64,000 nt of DNA from an uncultured Lachnospiraceae bacterium (lineage in GTDB: Bacteria > Bacillota > Clostridia > Lachnospirales > Lachnospiraceae): assembly GCA_910587295.1 (NCBI GenBank), contig CAJULP010000054.1, positions 1 to 64,000 on the forward strand, read 5' to 3'. Below the pieces are notes generated by a model that saw only the letters and a program-made list of their open reading frames with translations, was not told where the DNA came from and ran no database searches. Position 1 is the first letter of the stretch, and the number at the start of each line of letters is the position of its first letter. Made by a program: the position numbers and the translations under genes. Positions 45,839 through 54,748 of the stretch are shown one piece after another.

Positions 45839-46303
45839 CTAAAAATCAAATGCCAGTTTTACTACTGCAACATCTTTTCTGTTAAAAACAAGCTCCTCTT
45901 TCCCACACCGGATGGTAATGGTCTCCCCATCAAAACTCTGCAGTGTTCCGGAAAAATCTTTGCTGCCGTTTACCGGCTTATAAGTACGCAGGTCTACCTC
46001 CTGCCCCAGGCTTTTCTCCAAATGCTTATCCTTTTTCAGCGTCCGTCCAAGTCCCGGAGAGCTGACCTCCAAAATATAGGCATCCTCAATAAAATCCTCC
46101 CTATCCAGTTCGTCGGAAAGGGCTCTGCTGACCACTTCACAGTCATTGATATTCACACCGCCGTCCTTGTCAATGTAACACCGAAGATACCAATCGCTCC
46201 CTTCCTTCACATACTCCACATCATAAATTTCCACCTGGTTATCCCGGGCAATCGGCGAAAGAAGTTTTTCCGTCCTTTCTTCATAATTTTCACGTTTTGA
46301 CAT
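45839..46303 (-). CDS. rimP: Ribosome maturation factor RimP
   Basis: 154 residues with the RimP N-terminal domain (YDVEYVKEGSDWYLRCYIDKDGG split, then INDCEVVSRALSDELD) and EVSSPGLGRTLK, plus the C-terminal Sm-like domain. It is needed for 30S subunit assembly. The start is the ATG 8 nt after AGGGG; two in-frame GTG codons earlier overlap that site. It is the first gene of the rimP-nusA-rnpM-ylxQ-infB operon, and its leader contains an intrinsic terminator. Confidence 0.93.
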   Translation of the reverse strand: MSKRENYEERTEKLLSPIARDNQVEIYDVEYVKEGSDWYLRCYIDKDGGVNINDCEVVSRALSDELDREDFIEDAYILEVSSPGLGRTLKKDKHLEKSLGQEVDLRTYKPVNGSKDFSGTLQSFDGETITIRCGKEELVFNRKDVAVVKLAFDF

Positions 46304-46318
46304 ATCCACCACCCCTTA

Positions 46319-46360
46319 TCATACAAAAGAGTGGACTGACAAGTCCACTCTAGTAATCAT
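46319..46360 (-). CDS. Possible 13-codon leader peptide of the rimP-nusA operon
   Basis: ATG at 46360 opens MITRVDLSVHSFV and ends with TGA. The reading frame runs through the whole terminator hairpin, so a ribosome translating it would block hairpin formation. It starts about 12-15 nt after the predicted transcription start with only a weak GGAAG near the 5' end. The coding potential is speculative. Confidence 0.3.
   Translation of the reverse strand: MITRVDLSVHSFV
46328..46351 (-). terminator. Intrinsic terminator in the rimP leader
   Basis: Perfect 10-bp stem AGAGTGGACT with AGTCCACTCT and a 4-nt loop, followed by TTTTGTATG on the minus strand. It lies after the CPBP gene and after the rimP promoter but only about 25 nt before the rimP ATG, so it acts on both transcripts. 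Confidence 0.8.
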
Positions 46361-46378
46361 TTTATCTAATCTTCCTGT

Positions 46379-46407
46379 ATTGTAGCACCATAGCGGGCAA
46401 ATTGCAA
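46379..46407 (-). promoter_or_regulatory. Promoter of the rimP-nusA-infB operon
   Basis: TTGCAA, a 17-nt spacer and TGC-TACAAT (extended -10) on the minus strand, placed between the CPBP stop codon and the leader terminator. Predicted start near 46373. Confidence 0.75.
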
Positions 46408-46427
46408 GCGTAAAATGATACGACTTA

Positions 46428-47414
46428 TTACTTACCGCACGCTTTTTCTTCCTTATACAATTGGTAAAGAAGGAAGGCCGCAAGCAGTACAAATCCCATA
46501 CCGCCAAGGATCCCTGTAGGTGCGGGCCCGAAAAACAGATTGTAAGGGTTATCCAATGATGAAAACATAACGCCTATACTGCCAAAGCCGCCGATCACTC
46601 CTCTGGCAAGGATAGCCGGAATGATGCTTCCTGTCTTAATCGTCAAATAAGAAAGCAGAACACCGATCACGGTACAGTAAATGCACATTGCCAAAATCCC
46701 TGTCACCGGATAACCGGGATACCCAAGTCCATAGCTCTGCCCCATGAACACAAGGGGCGCATACCACAACCCCCAGATGGCGCCGGTCAGCAAAATCGCA
46801 GGCACCGTCTTAAAATGTTTCATCATTTTCGGGAGCAGGTATCCCCGGAACCCCCATTCCTCGCCAAAACAATTGAGAAGATTGGCAAAAGGTGACATCA
46901 CCACGCCAATGACCACCTGAAAAAGCACTGCCCTTTGTACAATTTCCTTCGTGATCTGCTCACCGGTCTGCTTTGCCTGTTCTGTCAGGATCAAATTGAC
47001 ATACCCGAGTTCAGAATCAAATCTGCCGGGTGACAGCAGGTAATAGAATACCGCCCCAAAAATAATAAGAACCGCCGTTCCAAGCCATGCCAGACCATAG
47101 TATTTCAAATTTTCCTTAATTTTCAGACTTAGCATCAGGTTAGTCACCGTAAGACGCTCCTTCGTTATCCACCGGATCAGGATTGCCCCAAAGGTCGGTA
47201 TAAACATGACGGAAGAAAGAATCGTCTGGGCAGCCATTGCCTGGTCTGTATCCGCACTCCCTACAAGAGGCATGACCATAAAAATTTCGGTTCCATAAGT
47301 CACCACAAACACAAAAAGGACAAAAAGCACTGTCCGCTTTATCTCTAATTTCTTATCCGCTTCCCTCTTCTGGGCTTCATTCAATTTTGCTTCCATGCTT
47401 TTTTCGTTTTCCAT
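46428..47414 (-). CDS. CPBP-family intramembrane metalloprotease
   Basis: 328 residues with about eight membrane helices and the CPBP/Abi motifs EEWGFRGYLLPKMM (motif 1, catalytic Glu pair and Arg), GAIWGLWYAP (motif 2, His replaced by Trp-Tyr context) and an Asn/His-containing later helix region. The family includes CAAX-type proteases and bacteriocin self-immunity proteins; the role here is unknown. An AAAGG site precedes the ATG. It follows manC by about 50 nt and is the last gene before the rimP promoter. Confidence 0.8.
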   Translation of the reverse strand: MENEKSMEAKLNEAQKREADKKLEIKRTVLFVLFVFVVTYGTEIFMVMPLVGSADTDQAMAAQTILSSVMFIPTFGAILIRWITKERLTVTNLMLSLKIKENLKYYGLAWLGTAVLIIFGAVFYYLLSPGRFDSELGYVNLILTEQAKQTGEQITKEIVQRAVLFQVVIGVVMSPFANLLNCFGEEWGFRGYLLPKMMKHFKTVPAILLTGAIWGLWYAPLVFMGQSYGLGYPGYPVTGILAMCIYCTVIGVLLSYLTIKTGSIIPAILARGVIGGFGSIGVMFSSLDNPYNLFFGPAPTGILGGMGFVLLAAFLLYQLYKEEKACGK

Positions 47415-47465
47415 CTATAAACCTTTCCCTTTCTTCCTGGGCATTTACCGCCATAAGTATCGTTC

Positions 47466-48800
47466 CTAAACCATTGATTGATCCACTGCCGGATACTTGA
47501 TCTTATCATGAACACTGATGTCTTTTCCCATCTGTACCTCGATCAGTTTCAGTTCCGAATCCGCAATGATCTTGTGCCTGCATCCTGCTGGCAGACGGAG
47601 CACATCCCCTGCTTTCACCGGCTGTTCCACGCCATTTACCACGGCCCTTCCTTTACCGGAAACCACCGTCCATACCTCGTTCCTTCTTTCATGGCTGTGG
47701 TAGTTCATGCCGCATCCGGTATTTAACGTAACCTTAATGGTCATGCTTTCATCCTCAATATCGATCACACGGAAACTCCCCCAGGATTTCTCGGCAAACA
47801 TAATCTGCTGGTCAATGCTGTCCACATAGGGCTTGATATAGCTGGACTGCTCTTTATCCGAAACCAAAATTCCTTCCGGGCTTGCGGAAACCACTGCATT
47901 TTTCAATCCCATGCACAAAACCGGCACATCCAGTTCGTTGACCACATGGACATTTTCGCAGGCATCCCCCATCATCACTTTCCCTACAGCAGGTTCCTCC
48001 ATTGCTTCCGTCAGTGTGTTCCATGTTCCAAGATCCTTCCACTTGCCGGAAAACCGCATGACCTTAATATCCGGCTCCTTTTCCACCACCGCATAGTCAA
48101 AACTGATCTTCGTCAAATTCTCATATCCCGCATACAGATCCCAATAATCTGAAAACTTGATCAGTTCATGGGCTTTCTTCAATAAATATCCCAGCCGGAA
48201 CGCAAAAACCCCGCCATTCCACAACGCGCCCTGACTGATATATTTTTTGGCGCCTTCAAGATCTGGTTTTTCCTTAAAAGTTTTTACCCTGCTTAGCTTA
48301 TTTTCATCTTCCGGTATCACATACCCGTATTTTTCACTGGGATAGGTAGGCTCGATTCCCATTAAGACCAGATTGGAACTTCCTTCCCCGGCAAGCCTTC
48401 CTAACTCCCCCACTGCCTGAAAATAATCCTCATCCACATAAGGGTCCACCGGGCAGATCACCACCGGTTCATCCTCTGATACCTTCTTAACGTCATGGAG
48501 CCATGCCGCAACAAGAGCAATAGCCGGGAAAGTATCCCTCCTGCATGGTTCAACACAAATCCCTGCCCCGTTCCCTAATTGATTGTGAATGGCAGAAACC
48601 TGCGTCTTGGAGGTTGCAATTGTCACTGCCGCATCCCGGTCCACGCTGCGTATTTGACGGTAAACCCGCTGCACCATAGACTCATATTCCCCATCCCCCG
48701 TCCTAAATATTTTAATAAACTGTTTGGAACGGATATCGTTGGACAAAGGCCAAAGTCTCTTCCCCGAACCGCCCGATAATAATACAATGTTCATATTCAA
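47466..48800 (-). CDS. manC: Mannose-1-phosphate guanylyltransferase
   Basis: About 445 residues: an N-terminal nucleotidyltransferase domain with LLSGGSGKRLWPLSN and the FKEKPDLEGAKKY block, and a C-terminal type II mannose-6-phosphate isomerase cupin (MNYHSHERRNEVWTVVSG, LRLPAGCRHKI). It makes GDP-mannose for surface glycans and may also have isomerase activity. AAGGAG lies 7 nt before a TTG that overlaps the preceding stop codon (TTGA); an ATG two codons later is the alternative. No other mannose or glycan genes are nearby. Confidence 0.9.
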   Translation of the reverse strand: MNMNIVLLSGGSGKRLWPLSNDIRSKQFIKIFRTGDGEYESMVQRVYRQIRSVDRDAAVTIATSKTQVSAIHNQLGNGAGICVEPCRRDTFPAIALVAAWLHDVKKVSEDEPVVICPVDPYVDEDYFQAVGELGRLAGEGSSNLVLMGIEPTYPSEKYGYVIPEDENKLSRVKTFKEKPDLEGAKKYISQGALWNGGVFAFRLGYLLKKAHELIKFSDYWDLYAGYENLTKISFDYAVVEKEPDIKVMRFSGKWKDLGTWNTLTEAMEEPAVGKVMMGDACENVHVVNELDVPVLCMGLKNAVVSASPEGILVSDKEQSSYIKPYVDSIDQQIMFAEKSWGSFRVIDIEDESMTIKVTLNTGCGMNYHSHERRNEVWTVVSGKGRAVVNGVEQPVKAGDVLRLPAGCRHKIIADSELKLIEVQMGKDISVHDKIKYPAVDQSMV

Positions 48801-49270
48801 TCGCAATCTCCTTGCCGCAGTTTACATAGCATTACACTTATCAAAAAGCCCAATGCAAACCCGCCAAAATCAATCCACACATCTTCCACGGCACCGTTCC
48901 TTCCTACAGAAAAAAGCTGGATCGTCTCATCAATCAATGCGGTCATTACCCCTAAAAGCGCACCCACACAAAGATTCTTTGTAACACCCACTTCAAACGC
49001 GCGAAACAGAAAAACCGCCAAAATCCCTTCCACCGCATATTCCAAAAAGTGCGCCATCTTACGGATTACATGCTCCGTGACTATCATCCCTTCCCATAAT
49101 AACCCATTTACCACGTTTACAATATGCGTGCTCCGCATACCGGACGCGCCTGCTCCTTCCATGGAGTTATGCCAAATAAAAACAACCCATGACAAAAGTA
49201 ATAAGGCCGATGCCACTTTTTTTACGCCGGATAAGTTCTTTTTCTTTTTATATACATCAATAATACTCAT
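48797..49270 (-). CDS. VanZ-like membrane protein
   Basis: 157 residues with four membrane helices and VanZ-family features: VVFIWHNSMEG, HIVNVVNGLLW, RKMAHFLEYAVEG and the last block IDETIQLFSVGRNGAVEDVWIDF in two parts. VanZ gives low teicoplanin resistance in enterococci; most family members have no known function, though roles at the cell surface are suspected. Its stop overlaps the manC start, tying it to GDP-mannose supply. The site before the ATG is distant and weak. Confidence 0.85.
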   Translation of the reverse strand: MSIIDVYKKKKNLSGVKKVASALLLLSWVVFIWHNSMEGAGASGMRSTHIVNVVNGLLWEGMIVTEHVIRKMAHFLEYAVEGILAVFLFRAFEVGVTKNLCVGALLGVMTALIDETIQLFSVGRNGAVEDVWIDFGGFALGFLISVMLCKLRQGDCD

Positions 49271-49321
49271 TATTTTTACGTTGATAAACTTCCTTACACT
49301 ATTTTAAAAATCATATCGTCC

Positions 49322-49350
49322 AGTATACTATTCTGTGGGTGTGTTTACAA
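49322..49350 (-). promoter_or_regulatory. Promoter of the vanZ-manC-CPBP operon
   Basis: TTGTAA, 17-nt spacer and TATACT on the minus strand, between the small acidic gene and the vanZ-like gene. Predicted start about 45 nt before the ATG. Confidence 0.7.
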
Positions 49351-49354
49351 GTCC

Positions 49355-49621
49355 TTATCCTTCCACGATCAAATATCTTCCATCCCCGACATCAAACACT
49401 TCGTCCGCTTCCAGGATCTCATCCCCCTTGACACCGTCCACGTCAATTCCTTCTTCCTCAAAGAAATCCCAGACTTCACGGACAGAACCTACGACCACTG
49501 CCAGGCATTCCTCCAAAAAAGCCTCCGCTTCCTCAAGACTGGAAACAACGTCTCCTTCAGGAAACAGCTGGCTTTGATTTTTCAGAAAACACTGCAGCAC
49601 CGCATCGTCAAACTCATGCAT
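49355..49621 (-). CDS. Small acidic protein of unknown function
   Basis: 88 residues, very acidic (Glu and Asp about one third), beginning MHEFDDAVLQCFLKNQSQLF and ending VFDVGDGRYLIVEG. A helix-rich middle (SLEEAEAFLEECLAVVVGSVRE) suggests a small folded protein. It has a strong AAAGGAGG site and overlaps the HAD gene by 8 nt, so it is a real coupled gene and the last of the pheA-ppx-ppk operon. I recognise it only as a conserved-looking clostridial protein; no function can be given. Confidence 0.8.
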   Translation of the reverse strand: MHEFDDAVLQCFLKNQSQLFPEGDVVSSLEEAEAFLEECLAVVVGSVREVWDFFEEEGIDVDGVKGDEILEADEVFDVGDGRYLIVEG

Positions 49622-50417
49622 GGAAAAGCACCTCCTTTCGTATAATCTGATAAACTCCTTTTTGTCTCCAACCAGGGCAGATGCCGCCTGCTGCCTTCTT
49701 CACTTCCTCCACGGCGGTATCCACCGCATAACTATGGCCTGCCGCGCGCATCAAGCCGATGTCATTGTCATTATCACCAAAAGCCATGGTCTGATCCTTT
49801 CCGATCCCCAGGTATTCTTCCAGAAATTTAAGGCCGTTCCCTTTATCCACGCTCCCGTCCATAAAGTCAACCCACTCTTCCCCTGCCATGCAGACTTTGA
49901 CCCTGTCCTTCCACTTAGGGATAAACACACTTTCCCCTAAACTTCTGATACTGTCTTTTTGGTACACTGCAAGTTTAATGATCTCCTCATCCTCGGCAAG
50001 GATGTCCTTAACCTGACGGAACGTATTGTGGTAACCATATGTGATCAGATCCAAAAATTCTTGATTCCTGCTCTCCACCAAACTTCCGTTTACCGTGGAC
50101 ACGATTGCCTCGCACTGCCCGTAGTAAGGGCGGAGCATGGATAAGATCCCTTCCACATCTTCCCTTTTCATGGGTGTGACGGAAATATTTTTATTCTGAT
50201 AACAGATATGGGCGCCGTTTTCCGCAATATAAGCAATATCATCCGCCACCTCCCGGAATACGTTCCTAAGGCTTGGATACTGCCTGCCGCTTGCGGCGCA
50301 AAATAAAATCCCTTTCTTTTTCAGTTCCCTGATGGCCTCCGCCATCTCCTGGTACAGATCCGGCGTAGAATCCTCTATCAAAGTTCCATCCACATCAGAT
50401 GCAATCAGCTTTATCAT
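49614..50417 (-). CDS. Cof-type HAD phosphatase
   Basis: 267 residues of the HAD IIB (Cof) group: motif I ASDVDGTLIED with the nucleophile Asp, CAASGRQYPSL as motif II, Lys in SVDKGNGLKFLEEYLG and motif IV FGDNDNDIGLMRAAG. Such enzymes remove phosphate from sugar phosphates, nucleotides or flavins, often with wide specificity. The start is the ATG behind GAGGAGAGG; a longer frame upstream has no such site. It follows maf by about 30 nt. Confidence 0.92.
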   Translation of the reverse strand: MIKLIASDVDGTLIEDSTPDLYQEMAEAIRELKKKGILFCAASGRQYPSLRNVFREVADDIAYIAENGAHICYQNKNISVTPMKREDVEGILSMLRPYYGQCEAIVSTVNGSLVESRNQEFLDLITYGYHNTFRQVKDILAEDEEIIKLAVYQKDSIRSLGESVFIPKWKDRVKVCMAGEEWVDFMDGSVDKGNGLKFLEEYLGIGKDQTMAFGDNDNDIGLMRAAGHSYAVDTAVEEVKKAAGGICPGWRQKGVYQIIRKEVLFHA

Positions 50418-50448
50418 ACCTCTCCTCATTTCCGCACCGAAGCGCATG

Positions 50449-51051
50449 TCAAATCCCGATTTTCTTAAGTTCCTGATAGAGCCTGCCAACCGGCAGCCCT
50501 ACCACATTGCTGTAATCTCCGGATATTTTCTTTACCCATGCGGCACATTTCCCCTGGATCCCATATGCGCCCGCCTTATCCATCGGCTCGCCTGTAGCAA
50601 TATAACCTGTTATTTCCTCATGGCTCATAGGGTATAACGTTACGGCGGTTTCCTCCGCAAAAATTATCTGGCGGGTGTTATCGTTTCCGCCATTTCCCGG
50701 CTCCTGCCAAATCATCGCCACACCGGTATAAACCTGATGGGTATTTCCCTGAAGCGCCAAAAGCATCTCATATGCTTCTTTCTCATCCATCGGTTTCCCT
50801 AACATCCTGCCGCCAAAAGACACCATGGTATCCGCACCGATCACCACCGAACATTCCTTTTTTTCCACAGGGAGACTTTCAAAAACCGCCTGTGCCTTGG
50901 CATAGGAAATGTCCTGCACCATCCGGGAAGGTTCCTTACTTTGGGTCTTTTCCGCTGCACTGCTTACCGTCACCCGGAAGCTGAGCCCGATCTGGTTTAG
51001 CAGCTCTTTCCTCCTTGGAGATGCGCTTGCCAAAATAATCTCTTTATTCAT
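50449..51051 (-). CDS. maf: Maf-type nucleotide pyrophosphatase
   Basis: 200 residues with LASASPRRKELLNQIG, GADTMVSFGG and DKAGAYGIQGKCA. Maf proteins hydrolyse dTTP/UTP or modified nucleotides and restrain septum formation. The start ATG overlaps the ppk stop codon (ATGAATAA). The exact substrate class cannot be read from sequence alone. It stands between the polyphosphate genes and the HAD phosphatase. Confidence 0.92.
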   Translation of the reverse strand: MNKEIILASASPRRKELLNQIGLSFRVTVSSAAEKTQSKEPSRMVQDISYAKAQAVFESLPVEKKECSVVIGADTMVSFGGRMLGKPMDEKEAYEMLLALQGNTHQVYTGVAMIWQEPGNGGNDNTRQIIFAEETAVTLYPMSHEEITGYIATGEPMDKAGAYGIQGKCAAWVKKISGDYSNVVGLPVGRLYQELKKIGI

Positions 51052-53188
51052 GATGTATTTCCGGAATGAACACCCTTTGCTGTACCGCCTCATCCTTGCC
51101 CTTAGCTGCCTGCAGCGCAAGACGGCCAAACTCTAGCTGGGCGTTAACACACTCCTTCCCTCTCCTGTCAATTTTTTCATAACTGCCATCCGGCATTAAA
51201 ATATGAGCCTTCATCGTATCCTTCAACTGGGTGGATAATATGTTCATCAGCTTTTCGCGCAATTTGGGATTTTCCACCGGGAACATGATTTCTACCCGGC
51301 GCTCCAAGTTCCTTGGCATCCAGTCCGCGCTTGCGCAATAGTATTCCGGCTTGCCATCGTTTTCAAAATAAAAGATTCTGCAATGCTCCAGAAAGTTCCC
51401 GACAATGGACCGTACCGTAATCTTGTCACCGATTCCCGGAAGCCCTGTCTTCAAACAGCAGATTCCTCTTATGATCAGTTCGATTTTCACCCCTGCTGCC
51501 GCCGCTTCATAAAGCGCCTCTATGATTTCTTTATCACACAGACTGTTGATCTTTGCGATAATATGTCCGCCCCTGCCAGCCTTGGCATGTTCTTTTTCCC
51601 TGCCAATCAAATGTAAAAACCGATCCTTGAGCCAAAGGGGGGCAATAGACAGCTTATTCCAGAAAAGCGGTTCCGAGTAGCCCGAAAGCATGTTAAACAC
51701 TGCCGTGGCATCTTCCCCTATGGAGGAAGAGCAGGTAAAAAGCCCTACGTCCGTATACAGCTTTGCCGTGGAATCATTATAATTCCCCGTTCCCAAATGC
51801 ACATACCGGCGGATGCCGTCCTCTTCTCTTCTCACCACAAGGGTGATCTTACTGTGGGTCTTAAGCCCTACCAGCCCGTAGATCACATGGCACCCTGCTT
51901 TTTCCAGCATCTTTGCCCATACGATATTGTTTTCCTCATCAAATCTTGCCTTCAATTCCACCAAAACGGAAACCTGCTTGCCGTTTTCCGCCGCCTGGGC
52001 TAACGCCGCAATGATTGGCGAATTGCCACTGACCCGGTAAAGGGTCTGCTTGATCGCCAGCACATCCTTATCCCTTGCTGCCTGCCTGATAAAGTCCACC
52101 ACCGGCGAAAACGTCTCGTAAGGATGATGGAGCAGGATATCCCCCTTTTGGATCTGCTCAAAAATATCGCATCCATCCGGGAACTCCGGAACCTGCTGAG
52201 GCTTTTCGTAACTATGCTCCTTCAAATGGTCAAAGCCGGGAAGGGCATACATTTTCATCAAAAAAGTCAGATCCAGCGGACCTGCGATCTGATAGATCTC
52301 CTCATCCACGATAGAAAGTTCTTCTTTTATGATATTAAGCAGCCGCTGATCCATCCCCTGCTCCACCTCAAGGCGGATCGCCTGGCCCCACTGACGCATC
52401 TTAAGCTGTTTTTCAATCTCTTTCAGCAAATCCTCGGCTTCATCCTCCTCCAATGAAAAATCCGCATTTCTCATGATCCGGAAGGGATGTGAACATACAA
52501 TGTCATAATTTAAAAACAGCTTCTGGATATTCCGCTCAATCACCTCTTCTAACAGGATGACCGTCTTTTCCCCCTCGTTCCTTGGCGGGAGCTGTACGAT
52601 CCGGGAAAGCACGCCAGGCACCTGCACCATTGCAAATTCAAGCCCGTTATCATCCACTTCCCCACTGCTGTTTTTTTTCTTCATTAATGCCCCGATATTT
52701 AACGTCTTATTCCGGATAAGGGGAAACGGCCTAGAGGAATCCACCGCCATAGGCGTCAGCACAGGATATATATTTTCCTCATAAAACTGGTCCACATAAG
52801 CCGCTTCCGCATCGGTCAGCTTTTCATGTTTTTCGATCACACGCAGCCCTGCGTTTAAAAGCTGGGGAAGGATGGAACGGTTATAGATCGCATACTGCTG
52901 TTCCACCAGCTCATGTGTTGCCGGATACAGTTCCTTTAACTGCCTGCCCGGCGTCATTCCTGCAATATCCGGTTTGTCATAACCGGCATTTATCATATCA
53001 TTTAAGGATGCCACCCTTACCATAAAAAATTCATCCAGGTTTGATGCGGTAATGCTTAAAAATTTCAACCGTTCAAACAAAGGGTTGTTTTTATCCTTCG
53101 CCTCACTTAATACCCTCTTGTCAAAAAGCACCCAGCTAAGCTCCCTGTTGCTGTAAAAGCCGGGATCGTCATATCCGGATTTCCCCAT
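51044..53188 (-). CDS. ppk1: Polyphosphate kinase 1
   Basis: 714 residues, standard PPK1: NRELSWVLFDKRVLSEA at the N-terminus, the autophosphorylated His in RRYVHLGTGNYND and the second conserved His in NFLEHCRIFYFEND. It makes polyphosphate from ATP at the membrane or in granules. A GGAGGGAG site precedes the ATG. It lies 15 nt after the ppx gene, so synthesis and breakdown genes are coexpressed. Confidence 0.96.
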   Translation of the reverse strand: MGKSGYDDPGFYSNRELSWVLFDKRVLSEAKDKNNPLFERLKFLSITASNLDEFFMVRVASLNDMINAGYDKPDIAGMTPGRQLKELYPATHELVEQQYAIYNRSILPQLLNAGLRVIEKHEKLTDAEAAYVDQFYEENIYPVLTPMAVDSSRPFPLIRNKTLNIGALMKKKNSSGEVDDNGLEFAMVQVPGVLSRIVQLPPRNEGEKTVILLEEVIERNIQKLFLNYDIVCSHPFRIMRNADFSLEEDEAEDLLKEIEKQLKMRQWGQAIRLEVEQGMDQRLLNIIKEELSIVDEEIYQIAGPLDLTFLMKMYALPGFDHLKEHSYEKPQQVPEFPDGCDIFEQIQKGDILLHHPYETFSPVVDFIRQAARDKDVLAIKQTLYRVSGNSPIIAALAQAAENGKQVSVLVELKARFDEENNIVWAKMLEKAGCHVIYGLVGLKTHSKITLVVRREEDGIRRYVHLGTGNYNDSTAKLYTDVGLFTCSSSIGEDATAVFNMLSGYSEPLFWNKLSIAPLWLKDRFLHLIGREKEHAKAGRGGHIIAKINSLCDKEIIEALYEAAAAGVKIELIIRGICCLKTGLPGIGDKITVRSIVGNFLEHCRIFYFENDGKPEYYCASADWMPRNLERRVEIMFPVENPKLREKLMNILSTQLKDTMKAHILMPDGSYEKIDRRGKECVNAQLEFGRLALQAAKGKDEAVQQRVFIPEIHHE

Positions 53189-53203
53189 AACTTCTCCCTC
53201 CGT

Positions 53204-54748
53204 TTATATTGTCCTCTTTTGCCTGATCACAGGCTGTACGCTGTACACTTCCTCAAAAAACATGGCGCTTCGTCCAAACAGCCCCTTTTCTAACGTAATG
53301 TCCTCATTGGTATCCACCGTGATAATAAGCCGGTTGTCCTTAAGAGCCGGCTTGACATTTTTAAATTTCTGCTTATGGCTCCGGTCTAACCCGTTTGCCA
53401 CCCGCAGGATTGCCGTAAGTTTTGCAATTTTAAGATATTCGCCCATATCCCTCATGCCATATCTGCTCATTTCCTCAAAATACTCAAATTCCATATGGTT
53501 ATATTTGACCACATTGGCCACAATCTGCCGTTCCACATGGGAAAGGCCAATGATCTCCGTGGACATGATAATATTGTAGGAACATTCCGCAAGATTGATC
53601 ATACTGATATATTTACCGCAGTCATGCAAAATGGTGGACAGCTGAAGCAGCATCCTCTCCCGCCTGCCAAAGCCGTGGACCTTTTTCATGCTGTCAAAAA
53701 TTGCAAGCGCAATCTGCTCTAAGGTTTCACTGCGCTTTTTGCTTCCCCGGTATCTCTTACTGATATTGTGGGCGCAGGCAATGATATCCTGCTCAAAATC
53801 ATGGTCCGATACAATAACCTTATTCTTTTGCGCATATTCATATGCTATGCCGTCACACAAAGTCACACCCGGAGCCCAGATAAGCTCCGCTCCCATCGTT
53901 TCCATGATACGCTTTGTCATAATTAGCGCAATATACAAAAGGGGCATGGTTCCCTCCGGCACATCCCACTTCCTTGCCAATTCCGATATACTCTGGTTCT
54001 GGTATACCATCCGGAATTTTTCAAATAATTCCACCCCCGCATATCCGGTCATTTCATTGTTGATGCTCTTTTTGCGCAGGATGGTAGAAATATAATCATC
54101 CACGATGATGATGTTTTTAATTTCCCTGTCCTTTAAATAAAGCTTCTTATAGATCGCCATCTGGGCATCAATCATCTCGTCCAAAAACTTCTCGTAATGC
54201 CGAATGCTGGCATTTAAATGAGCCAAGTGTTCCCTAAGGCGCAGCACTCCTAATTTTAAATTCTGGGTAGATACTAAAGTATCCTTATCAAACAGGGAAA
54301 TCTGGATACTGCCGCCCCCGATATCCACGATCGCCGTTCCGCTTTCTATAATCTTCTGGAACCCTTCCCCCTGAAAAGCAATGGACTTATAATCTAGAAA
54401 GCGCTGCTCCGAATTGCTTAAAGTTTCAATGCGGATCCCTGTCCTTTGCTGGATCTGATCAAGCAAAATAGCGGTATTTTCAATCTCCCTGATCGCACTT
54501 GTGCCATAAGCCGCATAATCTGATACCTGATAAGCTTTCATGATGCCTGCAAATTCACCTAAGATCCTGCAAAGTTCTTCCACCCGCTGATAACTCAGCT
54601 TTCCGGTGGTGTAGCTTTCCGTTCCCATATCAATACTATGGCGGACATGGTCGATCTCTTTCATCCCCCTTGCCTTGGAAACCTCAAAAATCTTCATGGC
54701 AAGCTCGTAAGATCCTACGTCAATTGCCGCAAATGTCTTTACTGCCAT
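53204..54748 (-). CDS. ppx: Ppx/GppA phosphatase with HD domain
   Basis: 514 residues: an actin-like Ppx/GppA domain (AAIDVGSYELAMKIFE, GTSAIREIENT, IVDIGGGSIQISLF) to about 300, and a C-terminal HD domain with ILHDCGKYISMINLAEC and SHVERQIVANVVKYNH. It degrades polyphosphate from the ends or removes the gamma phosphate of pppGpp. The first motif is SYELAMKIFE instead of the more usual SNSVRL type, a clostridial variant. Its start overlaps the end of the DUF815 gene by 29 nt; ppk follows. Confidence 0.92.
   Translation of the reverse strand: MAVKTFAAIDVGSYELAMKIFEVSKARGMKEIDHVRHSIDMGTESYTTGKLSYQRVEELCRILGEFAGIMKAYQVSDYAAYGTSAIREIENTAILLDQIQQRTGIRIETLSNSEQRFLDYKSIAFQGEGFQKIIESGTAIVDIGGGSIQISLFDKDTLVSTQNLKLGVLRLREHLAHLNASIRHYEKFLDEMIDAQMAIYKKLYLKDREIKNIIIVDDYISTILRKKSINNEMTGYAGVELFEKFRMVYQNQSISELARKWDVPEGTMPLLYIALIMTKRIMETMGAELIWAPGVTLCDGIAYEYAQKNKVIVSDHDFEQDIIACAHNISKRYRGSKKRSETLEQIALAIFDSMKKVHGFGRRERMLLQLSTILHDCGKYISMINLAECSYNIIMSTEIIGLSHVERQIVANVVKYNHMEFEYFEEMSRYGMRDMGEYLKIAKLTAILRVANGLDRSHKQKFKNVKPALKDNRLIITVDTNEDITLEKGLFGRSAMFFEEVYSVQPVIRQKRTI

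Noticed and set aside
46319..46507. 62-codon frame ending in the rimP leader
   Set aside because: Its upstream part runs through the end of the CPBP gene and the rimP promoter; only the last 13 codons, after the predicted transcription start, are kept as a possible leader peptide.
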